A DNA stretch of 64,000 nt. Source: Hofstenia miamia (taxonomy: Eukaryota > Xenacoelomorpha > Acoela). Position numbers and translations under genes: made by a program. Positions within the stretch are counted from its first letter, which is position 1. Every line of letters starts with the position of its first letter. The DNA lies in assembly GCA_004352715.1 (NCBI GenBank), contig SCFE01000003.1:3296696-3360695 (forward strand), written 5' to 3'. The notes under the pieces were generated by a model. That model saw only the letters and a list, made by a program, of their open reading frames with translations, was not told where the DNA came from and searched no databases. Positions 1 to 12,345 of the stretch are shown here, piece after piece.

Positions 1-335
1 AAATATAATATAATTTTCATTTCGACAATTGGGACAAATTTATTTTGTTGTGGACTTTTTTCAACCAATAATTAATTTTCATAATAAAAAGCACATGGAA
101 TTTTATAGGTAATAGTAAAAATAAATAACTAGTATACATGCTAAAAACAAAACTATTTTGCTAATACATGTGGAAAATATTAAACATAGTTAAACAAAAA
201 AGTAGTTGCAATCTGTTCTAATAAAACGTTTAAAATTTTTAGACATTAGTAAAAAACACTTTTGTCTAGTTTACATTGTTAAAACAAAATTCATCATTTT
301 TCAAAATATAAAAAACTAAAATATTTAAGTGAGCT

Positions 336-640
336 TGGTAAAGCCCACATTTTAAAACAAGACAAAACATGTATATATTCTAAATGTTATAATAACAATG
401 GTAAATTACACTAAAAATCTTGTCTATTGTATTAGCTTATCACCGCCAACGCTGATGTAAGTTCATATATTTTGTCATTAACTGCTGTCTTCATTTCCCA
501 CCCACCGATAAATTTTCGTTAAGTCTTGTTCATATGATATGTGTTGATAATCACACATTGCCATCAATAAATTATATCTAAGCATTGGTGTAAGTGTTAT
601 GCATTCGCAAAATTAAATAGGGGATAATTATGCTATGCAA
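336..640 (+). repeat. Dispersed repeat, copy 1 (partner 9171-9490)
   Basis: The segment starting at TGGTAAAGCCCACATTTT is clearly related to 9171-9490 in the same orientation. Shared blocks include the start, the TTGTCTATTGTRTTAG block and the GTAAGTTCATATATT block, with indels between. It is an old, diverged repeat with no visible coding capacity and no obvious inverted termini. Its class is unknown. Confidence 0.6.
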
Positions 641-1109
641 TTAATAATCAAAATCTTATAGACACTCTCTCTTTTTGGCATATTAAATAATTAACAGTGT
701 ATTATTATTACAACACAGAGAATTTGATATTAACACAAAAGAATAATATTACGTCCTGTGGATTGATTTTATCTTCCTCCTCATTGATTAACATTTGGCA
801 TAATTCCATACTGAACAGAATACATTGATTTTGAGTTAACCCGCTTTATGTTATAAGAATTCTGAGGGACAATGTACGCATTGATTTTCCGTCAACATCA
901 ATGCTGAATACATAACGGCGTCATGCGAAGCTAAATTACATTTTAAAATCATAATTGCAATAAAATGTATAACCTTATTTTGAACAGGTAATTAATGGAG
1001 GATTGGTTTATATGACGGGAATCATTTCTTCTTCTTTTACCAATAGAACAACAATAGAATTAAAATGTTTAAAATGATCATCAATGATGACGAACTTTTT
1101 TTGTATAGC

Positions 1110-1960
1110 CGGAGAAACTAAATAAACCTTAGCAAGATATATAATTAATTTCTTCTACCGTATTTATTGTATGAGATTTCTTAGCATCAAAGAGGCATTC
1201 CTTCATCAGCTGATAATGGAAAACTTCTTTTTTCAACTGGGACATCGTAAAATATCAACAGACAGCTAAATATTTCCAATAACTTTTATAAATTAAAAAT
1301 GGTTATACTTTTTGCGATGGATTTTTTCACATGGAGGCATTACTTTTTTTGTCATTCTAACGCGGGGGCATTCTTCAATCGATAAAATGTAGAAAATCAT
1401 GAAATGACAGGAGGTAGAGCTAGAATATAATCGTTAATTTTCTTATATATTTTAAACATACGCACGTTTTTGTTGTTGTTAGAGTCTTTTTTTTTCAAGG
1501 GAGAATTATTCAACAGGGTGAAGAAACTAAACTATATATAAATAACCATTTCAATTAAAATATATTATACCATTTTTCAAGATAATTTAAACATGGAGAG
1601 CATTAGGATGTATAGCTTTTTCAGTCGACAGAGAATCATTCAGCAGAGTGAGGAAACTAAATTCGCATAAATATTTCAGTCAATGAAAAATGTTTATACC
1701 TTCTTTTTACAAAATATCATGCGTTGGGACAACCGGATTTTTTTTCAAATGGCGAACAAACAAACAAACTGGAGGCATAATCACATCACATTGTGTGGAA
1801 ACTAAAATTCGCATAAATAAAACATTAGATTAATTAAATTATACTGTTTAAAATAAATTAGACATAACACGAGCATTTAGCAAATTCGTATACGGAGAAT
1901 AGAGGAAACATTAGACGACAAGCAATCAAATATATGAGGAATTAGCTAAACACGGATTTA
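1110..1960 (+). repeat. Degenerate tandem repeat, period roughly 130 bp
   Basis: The phrases GAGAATTATTCAACAGGGTG (1501), GAGAATCATTCAGCAGAGTG (about 1630) and a weaker TTGTGTGGAAACTAAAATTC (about 1795) recur. Each is followed by AAACTAAA, a CATAAATA-like word and an AT-rich stretch with TTATACC. Weaker relatives appear near 1114 and 1895. Unit boundaries are approximate because copies have diverged and contain indels. Confidence 0.45.
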
Positions 1961-2415
1961 ATTTATAACACTGTTGATAAAAACTTACGTGGAGAAATTT
2001 CACAAAATTCATATCGAATTGGAGGAAACATTGTATGCAGGCAAACAATTATGTACACATCGTCACAGGTAGAACATTGGAAATATCTAAAAGTGAATTA
2101 CCATATACAAGGACTTTGAACAGATACAATGCGGGACGGGAGAATGAACTATAATTTACTACGTGTCGGAATCTAAAGCATTAATTAATAGCACATACAA
2201 TATAAATTTTAATATACCTAGACGAATACGTTTAAATCCTTCATCAATTAGTGTAGAAGTGGTAGAACTAGTAGACGGTGAATTAATATTTTTGATATCT
2301 AAAAACAAGAGTTTAACATTATAACATGTAAATGGTTATTACCTTTATGTCCGTATGGCAGCGTTTCTATACTGTTAACTAGATAGTGCTTATTGTCATA
2401 ACACGATAATGCAAT

Positions 2416-3415
2416 NNNNNNNNNNNNNNNNNNNNNNNNNNNNNNNNNNNNNNNNNNNNNNNNNNNNNNNNNNNNNNNNNNNNNNNNNNNNNNNNNNNNN
2501 NNNNNNNNNNNNNNNNNNNNNNNNNNNNNNNNNNNNNNNNNNNNNNNNNNNNNNNNNNNNNNNNNNNNNNNNNNNNNNNNNNNNNNNNNNNNNNNNNNNN
2601 NNNNNNNNNNNNNNNNNNNNNNNNNNNNNNNNNNNNNNNNNNNNNNNNNNNNNNNNNNNNNNNNNNNNNNNNNNNNNNNNNNNNNNNNNNNNNNNNNNNN
2701 NNNNNNNNNNNNNNNNNNNNNNNNNNNNNNNNNNNNNNNNNNNNNNNNNNNNNNNNNNNNNNNNNNNNNNNNNNNNNNNNNNNNNNNNNNNNNNNNNNNN
2801 NNNNNNNNNNNNNNNNNNNNNNNNNNNNNNNNNNNNNNNNNNNNNNNNNNNNNNNNNNNNNNNNNNNNNNNNNNNNNNNNNNNNNNNNNNNNNNNNNNNN
2901 NNNNNNNNNNNNNNNNNNNNNNNNNNNNNNNNNNNNNNNNNNNNNNNNNNNNNNNNNNNNNNNNNNNNNNNNNNNNNNNNNNNNNNNNNNNNNNNNNNNN
3001 NNNNNNNNNNNNNNNNNNNNNNNNNNNNNNNNNNNNNNNNNNNNNNNNNNNNNNNNNNNNNNNNNNNNNNNNNNNNNNNNNNNNNNNNNNNNNNNNNNNN
3101 NNNNNNNNNNNNNNNNNNNNNNNNNNNNNNNNNNNNNNNNNNNNNNNNNNNNNNNNNNNNNNNNNNNNNNNNNNNNNNNNNNNNNNNNNNNNNNNNNNNN
3201 NNNNNNNNNNNNNNNNNNNNNNNNNNNNNNNNNNNNNNNNNNNNNNNNNNNNNNNNNNNNNNNNNNNNNNNNNNNNNNNNNNNNNNNNNNNNNNNNNNNN
3301 NNNNNNNNNNNNNNNNNNNNNNNNNNNNNNNNNNNNNNNNNNNNNNNNNNNNNNNNNNNNNNNNNNNNNNNNNNNNNNNNNNNNNNNNNNNNNNNNNNNN
3401 NNNNNNNNNNNNNNN
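2416..3415. other. Assembly gap (1000 N)
   Basis: Exactly 1000 unknown bases, a conventional scaffold-gap size. Open frames running through it are meaningless. Confidence 0.99.
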
Positions 3416-4612
3416 TAGCAATCGTCATAGCACAAGTTAACAACTTTATATTTGTAAATTTTCGTTTTTTTCTTTTTTTATTTAGGTTCTTATTACTTTC
3501 TTGACGCTTTCAGAATTTGTTATCAGTGTTTCTATTTATTGTTAAAACAATTTCTGAATATACCGGTAGATTCTTATTCTTCTTCTTCTTCTATTAAACA
3601 ACAAAGGACCCAAAACAGAACCTTGCGGAACACCCCTTTCAATTTTCAAAAGATTTGATGATTCATTTTTAAATTGAACAAATTGATATCTATTATTTAA
3701 GTAATCATCAATAAGTGAAGAAGAAGTAAGGTCGAAGTTGTATGTATCTTTCAATTTTTAATCAATATTCTATGATCTATAGAATTGAATGCTTTTGCAA
3801 GGTCTAAAGAAAGAATATATACACTTTTCTTTCTGTCTGTGAGTTGTCTCCAATCTTCTACTCTATCCAAAAGAGCATTCATAATAGAAGAATGTTTTCT
3901 AAATCCAAATTGACTTTGATTAAACAAGTTGTATTTTTTAAAATANAAAATATATTAAACAAATAAGTAGATTAAAAAACTTTAAAATTGATATTAAAAA
4001 ATATTTTTGCACTTATAATATAAAAAAACTGAAATGGCGAGTTTACAAATTTTATAATACTGATTACTCTATTAATAGAAACTAGCAATCGTCATAGCAC
4101 AAGTTAACAACTTTATATTTGTAAATTTTCGTTTTTTTCTTTTTTTATTTAGGTTCTTATTACTTTCTTGACGCTTTCAGAATTTGTTATCAGTGTTTCT
4201 ATTTATTGTTAAAACAATTTCTGAATATACCGGTAGATTCTTATTCTTCTTCTTCTTCTATTAAACAACAAAGGACCCAAAACAGAACCTTGCGGAACAC
4301 CCCTTTCAATTTTCAAAAGATTTGATGATTCATTTTTAAATTGAACAAATTGATATCTATTATTTAAGTAATCATCAATAAGTGAAGAAGAAGTAAGGTC
4401 GAAGTTGTATGTATCTTTCAATTTTTAATCAATATTCTATGATCTATAGAATTGAATGCTTTTGCAAGGTCTAAAGAAAGAATATATACACTTTTCTTTC
4501 TGTCTGTGAGTTGTCTCCAATCTTCTACTCTATCCAAAAGAGCATTCATAATAGAAGAATGTTTTCTAAATCCAAATTGACTTTGATTAAACAAGTTGTA
4601 TTTTTTAAAATA
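3416..4612. repeat. Exact ~530-bp duplication at gap edge (likely assembly artefact)
   Basis: Positions 3416-3945 repeat at 4083-4612 with an offset of 667 and no difference that I could see. The left copy begins exactly at the end of the N gap and ends at a single N (3946). Both borders of the copy therefore coincide with unknown bases. This is what a duplicated contig end or unmerged haplotype looks like, rather than a biological tandem repeat. Confidence 0.75.
3956..4259 (+). mobile_element. LINE 3' end (C terminus of ORF2, 3' UTR, tail), + strand
   Basis: The reading frame ending at the TAG at 4083-4085 encodes a C terminus (KWRVYKFYNTDYSINRN) that matches the end of the intact LINE ORF2 at 41144 (GFKFYNKDYTITRN). 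The 3' UTR follows, with TTGACGCT and a hairpin at 4176-4188/4214-4226, then a (TTC)n-like tail. The tail abuts the reverse-transcriptase frame of a LINE on the opposite strand at 4259/4260, so this element inserted into that one, or recombined with it. A duplicate of the 3' part is at 3416-3592. Confidence 0.75.
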
Positions 4613-6297
4613 ACAGCTAATCTGATCGTGTAAAATTTTTTCGAAAATCTTATTAATTCCAGTTAATATTGATATAGGTCTGTAGTTTCAGGAAGTGTTG
4701 CTTATACCTTTTTTATAGATTGGAATGACTTTTGCAACCTTTAGTTGGTCAGGATATCTGTTGAATTTAATGCATTCATTAAATAAGAAACACAAAGGTC
4801 TTGCTATACAACTTAGCAATTCATTTAAAAACCATATAGGATAGTTTCAAGTTACTTTAGATTTTCTAATATTTAAACATTTTGCAGCATCTAGAAATTC
4901 ATGCAAGGAAATATATCTCTAAGCAAATGAACTTGCATTGAACTTTAAATTTTTATGTTTCTCAAATTTGTTTGTGATGTTATATTGCTGACCACTAAAT
5001 TTCCCAAATTTGATATTTCCAATTAATTGTACACATGATTCTCTTTTTTATCTAATAAGTATTCAGGTTCAATATTTGAATGTGGTTTCAATAAATTATT
5101 AATGTATTTCCACTTTTGAGAATATGTTTTCATTTTTTCAAAAGAAGATTTCAAAAATGAACTTAGATCTTGTTTACAACTATTTGATGCAATATTTCTG
5201 TAGATTTTATATTTCTTCATATTTTCATAACTTTTGTCTTTACACAAATTTCTATAGGCTTGATGTTTCTTGTTAATGTTTCTTAGACTTTTCTGAAATC
5301 CATATTTTCCAACTACGAATTCTCTTTTGATTTAAAGAAATGATCTTCTTCATCACTTGACAAGGTTTATTATATAATTGATAAAAAATAATATTGATAA
5401 AGCCTCGTTTCTCATTAATAGACATGGAGTTATAATAGTTCCGCCAATTTAGATTTAGTAAGTCCCAAAATAATTTTTCTTTGTTAAATTTTTACAATCA
5501 TTATAACATACCCATTTTTCCTCTTTGTTGAGTTTCATTTTAACATATATTGCACATGTAATTTGATTTTCGGAAATGAAAAAATCTGTTACCGTTGTAA
5601 TGAAACTATTATAGTTAACAAATGTCTGTAATTAAATAGTCAATCAAAGATTAGCATTTTCCATTAATGTGAGTCGGAATTGTTTTATTGAGTACTTCCA
5701 ATCCGAAAATGTCTATAACATCATGAACATTTGCATTATCATACTGATTTAGATAATTCTGGTCATAATCGCCCATAAGAATTACTGGCTTATTTTCAAT
5801 CATTGCTCGTGGTAATTCAGAAGATAGTATAATAGAAAATTCATTGAAATTTCTTTGATTATTGCAATAACATAAATTAATCAAATGCTTTACATTTCGA
5901 GATTAAAATGTCTATCCATAAACTTCAAATTGTGTATTTTGAAAATTTAGATCTTGACGTATTTGTGGATGAAAATGCTTAGGTATGATAAATAATATGC
6001 CCCACCTCTAGTCTTTGTCGAATTTGTAAGATCTCTATCCTTGCGAAATATCTTAAACCAATTTCTCTTATAGATGTTGTCATTATCAGAATCTTTTAAC
6101 CATGTTTCCGTTATTCCGCAAATTGTTTTTCCATCTATATTTAAAATCAATTCTTCATACTTAGTTACTTTATTTGTTAAAAAATTTACTTGGTTTTCAT
6201 ATTGCTTTATATATTCATTAAATTCAGTGAAATTAAAAAAATTTTCTTTAATATTTAGTTGTTCAATGAATATTGGGCATTTTCTACTAAAACGCAT
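4260..6297 (-). pseudogene. LINE ORF2 pseudogene (endonuclease + reverse transcriptase)
   Basis: This is a decayed ORF2 of an APE-type non-LTR retrotransposon, read right to left. 6297-5947 carries the start of the endonuclease domain, with the GITETWL motif and a KDRDL segment. 5884-5651 carries the GDYDQNYLN segment that corresponds to the GDFN motif. 5247-5023 matches the linker between endonuclease and RT. 4421-4260 carries RT motif GVPQGSVLGPLLFN, where the frame is broken by the tail of the opposite LINE. Many stops and shifts interrupt the frame. The rest of the RT and its 3' UTR are missing. Confidence 0.75.
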
Positions 6298-6349
6298 TGT
6301 GATTAGAAGATTCTAAATGTAATTGTTTGGAATTAGCACAATGCACAAT

Positions 6350-6896
6350 TTATACAATTATTTTATTCTTGTCATTTTTGATGGGACATTCTTTATAACT
6401 GTGATTATCTGAGCAAAACATACATGATAATGTCTCATTATTGCAACTTTTGGATGAGTGTCCATACTTACCGCAGCTACAACACATCTTGACATAATGA
6501 CGATCTCTAATATTCAGTATTTTGAATCCCAATTTCAGCTTTTTATTGAGAAGTAGTAAACGTAATTTAGGTGTACCTTTATAATAACCTCGTTAGAATT
6601 CTCCATATAGTTTGGTTTAGAAAATAATATTGATATATCATTTTCATTAACATCCTTTAATATTTATTTATTATCAATCAATAAATTACTTTTGAATGCA
6701 TTAAAATCTGTCAATTCTTAATATATGGGAATATTTGTAATCTCAGATTGATATTTTCAATGTTTCCTAATGCCACTACTGCCGTCTTTGTCCCTTCACT
6801 TGACTTAAAAATCAAAACAATGTCATTATTTTTGCTAATTATGAAATTTTCAATAGCAGGTGCAGTCTCACCTAATCTTTGATAGATTTTCGACAT
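6350..6896 (-). pseudogene. LINE ORF1 pseudogene with CCHC zinc knuckles
   Basis: Two short frames lie directly upstream of the ORF2 remnant. The frame at 6532-6350 contains a perfect C-x2-C-x4-H-x4-C knuckle (CCSCGKYGHSSKSC) and a second C-x2-C-x3-H-x4-C one. This is typical of nucleic-acid-binding ORF1 proteins of some LINE clades. The frame at 6896-6711 is probably its N-terminal part. The knuckles set this element apart from the CR1-like LINE at 41-45 kb, whose ORF1 is an SGNH-hydrolase-like protein. The 5' end of the element is probably near 7060. Confidence 0.6.
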
Positions 6897-7059
6897 TAGA
6901 AACTAACTTTCTACACACCTTTTTGTTTAAGGAACCATCTTTATAGTTGGGAAATTTGCATGAAACCACTATTTTTGGTTGGAATTTTGAATGATTTAAA
7001 ATGTCCTTGTTTTCCCATGTCTTACTAGATCTATGTTTTGGACAAAATTTCTCAAATTG

Positions 7060-8290
7060 GTTTTTTTGAAAGATCCTTTACCTGTAAACATTCTATAAAT
7101 ATTGACTTAATTAAACTAAATTTTCACAATCAAGCTTTAGATTATTAAATATGTTGAATCCATTTACTAGGTGCTCTAAATCACCAAAAAAGTTCAAAAG
7201 CTCCTGTAGCTTTTTGTTCTAACATATTGTAAATGATAAAAATATAATTCAAGCAAATTAAAAATTAACTTACTTCAATCCTTCCACCACTAAAAAATTG
7301 TGATTAAATTCGGTGTCAATAAATTTATTGCAAGATATTGTATTAGCTATATATTATTGATAAGCCCTGCTTATTAATAGTTATGTTATTATGCTGTTTG
7401 TTTCTTAAAAGCAAAGCTAAGAATCAAAAAATAATAAAAATGCAAACAGGAATTTTACAAAAAAACGTCTTCCAATATTGCAATATATTGTATTTGCAAT
7501 ATATTATTGAAAGGCGCTGTTATCAAGATCCAGTGCATGTCCTTGCTTCTATCCATGCAATGTTGGAGCCAATTGATGATTTTCTTATCTCTTCTATCTA
7601 AGAAAATATCAAAGCTGTTAACAGCAAAATGGGAACATTGAACATTGCTTTTTTTTATCCAAGGATTATAGCCCCACGCTAGAAACCAATTAATTCTTGT
7701 TGTCATTGCCTCTTTAGAGTTAACATTGATACAAATCAATGGTGTATCAAATTCATTCGTGCTTAAATTGACATAGTACTTGTGTTGAACACTTAGACTT
7801 AGTAGCAATGAAGCAGATTAAGCAAACAAATATTCCTTATCCCTCAGCTAAGGAATATTACAAATAACATATTTCGTATAATGGTATCACATCACGTAAT
7901 CATAAATGCAATGAAAACAAAAACAAAATTAAATCTGCTAACATTTAATGATGCTGGATAGACTGAACTAACTCTTCCAGTTGTTACCCAATGGCATAGC
8001 GTGTTGAGCATGCAACATATGCCAAACACTTCCCTCAAGTGAAAAGGATTGTAAATATTTTTGCTGAAGCTGGTTGAACAGAATAATACAAAATTGTTTG
8101 AAAATTAAAATATAGACTGGTATTTACTAATTCCACTCTAACCTCATTTTGTATTTATGCCTGTCATTTTTGGTGTCATTTCCACACTAGTATTTACTAA
8201 AGTTTAATTATTGGAAGTAACACTTTCTGCATATAGGCAGCTTTGCTTTCCCATTGAGCATAGTGCTCAGTAGTTATGGCTGCAGCAACC
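7060..8290. other. Non-genic; one unassigned 117-codon frame
   Basis: A (-) frame at 7808-7455 is open for 117 codons, but I recognise nothing in it. Two near-repeats of TTGCAAKATATTGTATT lie at about 7328 and 7485. Nothing else is supported here. Confidence 0.4.
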
Positions 8291-8690
8291 CTATCACACA
8301 ACTTTGATTGCGATTGGTCTAAAGGCAGATCATGTGATATGATCTCTGATTGGTCTAACGTGAGGTTGTGGATATTGATGGGGGTGTTGTACTGACGTCA
8401 TGGAACTTGTATAGTCATGTACTTTTACTAGTTTTTATGTTATTTATGTGGTCTAACTTAGTTTGCATGTTTTATTTTACTTTGCAGTTTTTGTGTTAAT
8501 TATAGGTGTAATTTAGTTTGCAAGTGTTATTTTACTTTATTACTTGCACACAAGTAGTAGAGAATGCCGAGACCTATCACACAACTTTGATTCTGGTTGA
8601 TCTAGAAGCAGGTCATGTGTCAGGGTCTCTGATTTATCAAGCATTACTTAATGTGAGGTCCTAGATAATGGTGGAGTTATTTTAGTGATG
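8291..8690 (+). repeat. Direct repeat, two ~110-bp units
   Basis: CTATCACACAACTTTGATT with the following ~100 bp at 8291-8400 recurs in diverged form at 8574-8690. Between them a smaller word pair, TTAGTTTGCATGTTTTATTT and TTAGTTTGCAAGTGTTATTT, is duplicated 56 bp apart. Non-coding. Confidence 0.6.
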
Positions 8691-9170
8691 TTATATGCTT
8701 AACAAGTTTGCTGACTAATAATTTTCCATAAATAATTTCAATGTGACATTTCAAGGCCTGATTTATAAACAAGTGTTTGCCATAATGACTAATTACACTA
8801 CATGGTTTGGTTGATATACCCATGTTATTTAGTTTGCATGACTTACACTTGTGTGTGTACATTACATCATGTTTTAGAATAACACATTGCAAAAATTTCC
8901 ATGTGTTTCAATTGCTTAACCACTTCTATACAATGTTTAATTCATTTTTTGGGGATCAATACATTACATGTAAAAGGGTTGCACTTCGTTTTTTTCAAAA
9001 TATGTTGCTATTTTCCATTGTAAAAACTTCCATGTTAACAAAATGTTTGAATTAAAGGAGAATAAATACTTAAAAGTATAATGTCTTATTTGAATAATAA
9101 AAAGAAACAAATTAATTTTTTGAAAAACTATAAACTTGTTTACAATTTCTAATATTTTAATAAATGCATG

Positions 9171-9490
9171 TGGTAAAACCCACATTTTTAAGACAAGACA
9201 AAAATGTAATTTATTCTACACTTTGCTTACAATAATGATATAGCACACACTATTAAATTTGTCTATTGTGTTAGTTTATCATCATCAATGTTATTGTTGT
9301 AAGTTCATATATTATCACCAATCACCATATTTGCTTCCAATGCATAGATAATTTTTGACAAGGGTTGTTCATCTGATGGGAGTTAAGAGACTTGAGAATC
9401 TCACAATGTCCAACAAGATATATCTAAATGTGGTATGAGATATGCATTTACAAAGTTTTTTTCAAAAATTAAATGGAGAATAAATACGTC
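9171..9490 (+). repeat. Dispersed repeat, copy 2 (partner 336-640)
   Basis: Same orientation and order of conserved blocks as the copy at 336-640; see that entry. 8690-9170 and 9490-9920 hold no gene that I can support. Confidence 0.6.
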
Positions 9491-9919
9491 AACTATTGTG
9501 TGTGTGTAGTGTATTATGAACAAAATGTGATAAAAAGCAAGTTCTAATAATAACAGCATGAATTTACAATGGGAATGAGAGCCTAGTAATTAAATTAAAT
9601 AAACACACCTGAACACTCACATACATGAATTAAATTGAGAAGGGAACATAATAAAGATTATAATGTATTTTAATAGCAAATCTATGTAATATACAAAAAT
9701 AAGAATTTTATATCACCAGAAATGTTTAAAGTGATTCCTTATTGTTAGATTCTTCTAATGCTGAGGTGAAAAATAAAGAGAAGTGGTAATTGTCTAAAAA
9801 AAGTTTTAATGTAAAATTATTTATACCAGGTTACATCTCTTCCTGCTCCACAGCTACCATAAACAAATTTGATTTTTATTTTAATGATATGTCATCAGTT
9901 GTTTTCTATTGGAAATATT

Positions 9920-10310
9920 GACTATTTTTGGTGGAAATGTACATCAGATATCCTTCAAATTTTCACAATGAGCATTTTTATTTCCCAATTGCACCACACA
10001 AGATGGTTATTGAAGATCAGCATTTGTCACCTTAGACAAAGAGTATTAAAGAGTGATTAGGACTGAAATATGGCAAGGTCGCAAAGTTGGTTCAAATATG
10101 TTTCATGGGGAAAGTATGTGGTGCACTACAAAAATTGAAATTTTACGTCAAACAAGGGCTAAAGATCACCAAGTTCCACAGGGCATTACAATTTAGACAA
10201 GCATCATTTTTAAAGCCCTACATAGATTTGAACACATCAAAATGCAATGCAGTAAAGAAGGATTTTGAAAAAAGTATTTATAAGCTCATTTCCAATGCAG
10301 TATTTGGCTG
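9920..10310 (+). pseudogene. Polinton-type DNA polymerase B fragment (palm region), + strand
   Basis: Broken frames read the stretch that precedes and includes polymerase motif B in protein-primed family-B polymerases of Polintons/Mavericks and related elements. Visible are [55 protein letters not shown] and the motif-B equivalent KLISNAVFG. Several frameshifts and stops are present, so the copy is dead. It faces a second copy of the same region at 11040-10570. Adintoviruses and linear plasmids carry related polymerases, so the exact element class is inferred. Confidence 0.75.
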
Positions 10311-10569
10311 GCTATTGCTGGCAAATTGGCATATAAATTTTTGCTCTTTATTTTATACAGGAGAGAGTCTGTGTCACTGTATAATAAGGAAATCTGATTC
10401 TTAAATGCCTTCTTCATAACATCATAGTGGAATCAAACCATCTGCAATTTGGATATATCTAAAATGCTTTGACCAATATAATTTGGTTTTGTCCACTTGA
10501 TTTCCCTATGCTATAACATTACCTGCACTTGATTTTTGGAAATTATATTGAACAACTTAAATTAGGGTT

Positions 10570-11040
10570 GCTTAATCAATTTTTCAGCAGCCTCCTGATC
10601 ACCAACAAACTTGACTATGCAGCATTTTCTGAGCAATTCCATAGTCTTCATGAATACTGCATTTCACATTAACTTTAAAAAAAATTTTTCAAAGTCATTC
10701 TTGGCAGCTTTTCTCTTCATTGTGTTTAAATCAATGTAGGGCTTTAAAAATTGTGATTGCTGGAACTGCAATGCTTTATATAATTTTGTCACTTTTAGAC
10801 TGTGCAATATAAAATTTGAGAACCTCATAATGCACTACATATTCTTTTTTATTGAAAGATGGTTACATTAATTTCTGTACATTTCCCATCTTTGAATTTA
10901 ATGTGGTTTTTATATGTTTCTGGTATAGTGACAATAATCCATCATCCAAATACATTTTATGTGACGCCAATGGATAATCAGAATGTTCTCCATGCAAATG
11001 TGATGGATAATGAATGTCAACCATTACCAGAAAGCATCTA
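10570..11040 (-). pseudogene. Polinton-type DNA polymerase B fragment (same region), - strand
   Basis: Read right to left this carries VDIHYPSHLHGEHSDYPLA, then [35 protein letters not shown] and NAVF. These are the same motifs as the (+) fragment at 9920-10310, but the copy is visibly divergent at protein level. In-frame stops and shifts are present. It may be the continuation of the exonuclease segment at 14257-13430, separated from it by about 2.4 kb of repeat-bearing sequence. Confidence 0.75.
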
Positions 11041-11269
11041 TCTGCCTTTGATGGTGTTGAAATTATATTTTCTAAACTCTCATCTGTAGAATCTTGTCAA
11101 CACTAATTTCAACTTAGTTTAGGTTTGCTTAACCATATTTCTATTTAATTCCAGTATCTAATGTATGACAGACTCCAAAATCTCTCTCTTTCTATATTGT
11201 TGTTGACTGTATTAACTGAATTACTATGTATCATTAGCTACACTTAATGATTTAACTAACAATGGTTAT

Positions 11270-11443
11270 TTTAGAACAAGAGCAAGAGATGGGCTGAAAC
11301 CCAACTTGAAGCACTGCACAAGAGGAGACTTTGTATTTGTGAATGAATCCAGCTTTACTCAGACATTGAAGGGATTACCAATGGTTGACTCAGTGCATGG
11401 AACATTGTCTCAGAGAACATGTGTGTATGTGAACTTAATAATT
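11270..11443 (+). other. Unassigned open frame of ~58 codons
   Basis: A stop-free frame (containing TRGDFVFVNESS) lies between Polinton-type polymerase fragments. It has fairly even codon use but no recognisable domain. It could be a remnant of another gene of the same element. Confidence 0.2.
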
Positions 11444-11632
11444 TAATGCATTGTTCTTGTTATTGTTGTGGTTAAAATATAGAACAGTAATGCAACCGTG
11501 GTGCTTTAGCTTGTTATAGTTCCCTACATATAATAACCCTAAAGATATAAATATACATGTTAGCCCTTGATACATGTGAACAACCAATGCAGTCAGTGAT
11601 AAATAAATGTTGTAACTTAGTCTGATATCAGA

Positions 11633-11925
11633 GAATTTACTAATAGGCAATCAATCTAATAACATAGAAAAATGAGATCTAATAAACATTGCCTTCATCC
11701 TGAGGGTTAACCTAACAATCATAATAGTAATAATAATTGTTGAGTAATGAATGATAGGAAAGCTATAACAAATAAAACGCCTCATTCTTACACCTAACCC
11801 AAACGCACATCAAGTAAATGATGACTACCAGCTGCACCACACTTTTGAAAGGCTGTATGTGCTTGCCATTCCAGACTTCCTTTAACTGCAGTTGGAGACC
11901 ACCTTCAGGATTACTCCAGTGCTTC
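11633..11925 (+). repeat. Direct repeat R1 (partner 13003-13290)
   Basis: The last ~110 bp, around AAAGGCTGTATGTGCTTGCC, is nearly identical to the partner about 1.37 kb downstream. The first half has diverged and contains short indels. Orientation is the same, so these are not Polinton terminal inverted repeats. Confidence 0.75.
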
Positions 11926-12345
11926 TACAGTTTAGCTTTCCATTTAATTTAATAAAATAACCTGACAAAAACAAAGAAGTAAATCCAGTAGATTTTGTTC
12001 ATCATCAAATAAATCAACTGCACTCTTTTTATACTTAGTAATAATAAACAATCAAACACTTGGCTAGTACCTGTCTAATCAATGTTGTTGTATATTTACT
12101 GATTTTCCCTCTAATTACTTCGTCTGCCATTTTATGCATGTCAGCATTAATTAGCGTTTGTGTTTCATTCTCTTTCCATTTGCCAAAAGTCCTGCTATGC
12201 AAATTAATATAAATATACTGCTTTTGTTATTTTACACATAATATAATTAATAATAATCATGTGTTTACATTTAATAATTATTTTAGTGGAGTCTCTTTTC
12301 TTTTTACTCCTTCTCTCATCTTGACCGCACATGATTTTATTTTGA

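Larger units (their letters stand above)
1..2415. other. Non-genic AT-rich region
   Basis: I find no convincing coding exon in this stretch on either strand. It contains one segment shared with 9171-9490 and a degenerate tandem repeat, listed separately. The right edge abuts an assembly gap. Confidence 0.6.

Noticed and set aside
2299-3443. Long open frames on both strands across the gap
   Set aside because: They consist of N residues; the gap has no information.
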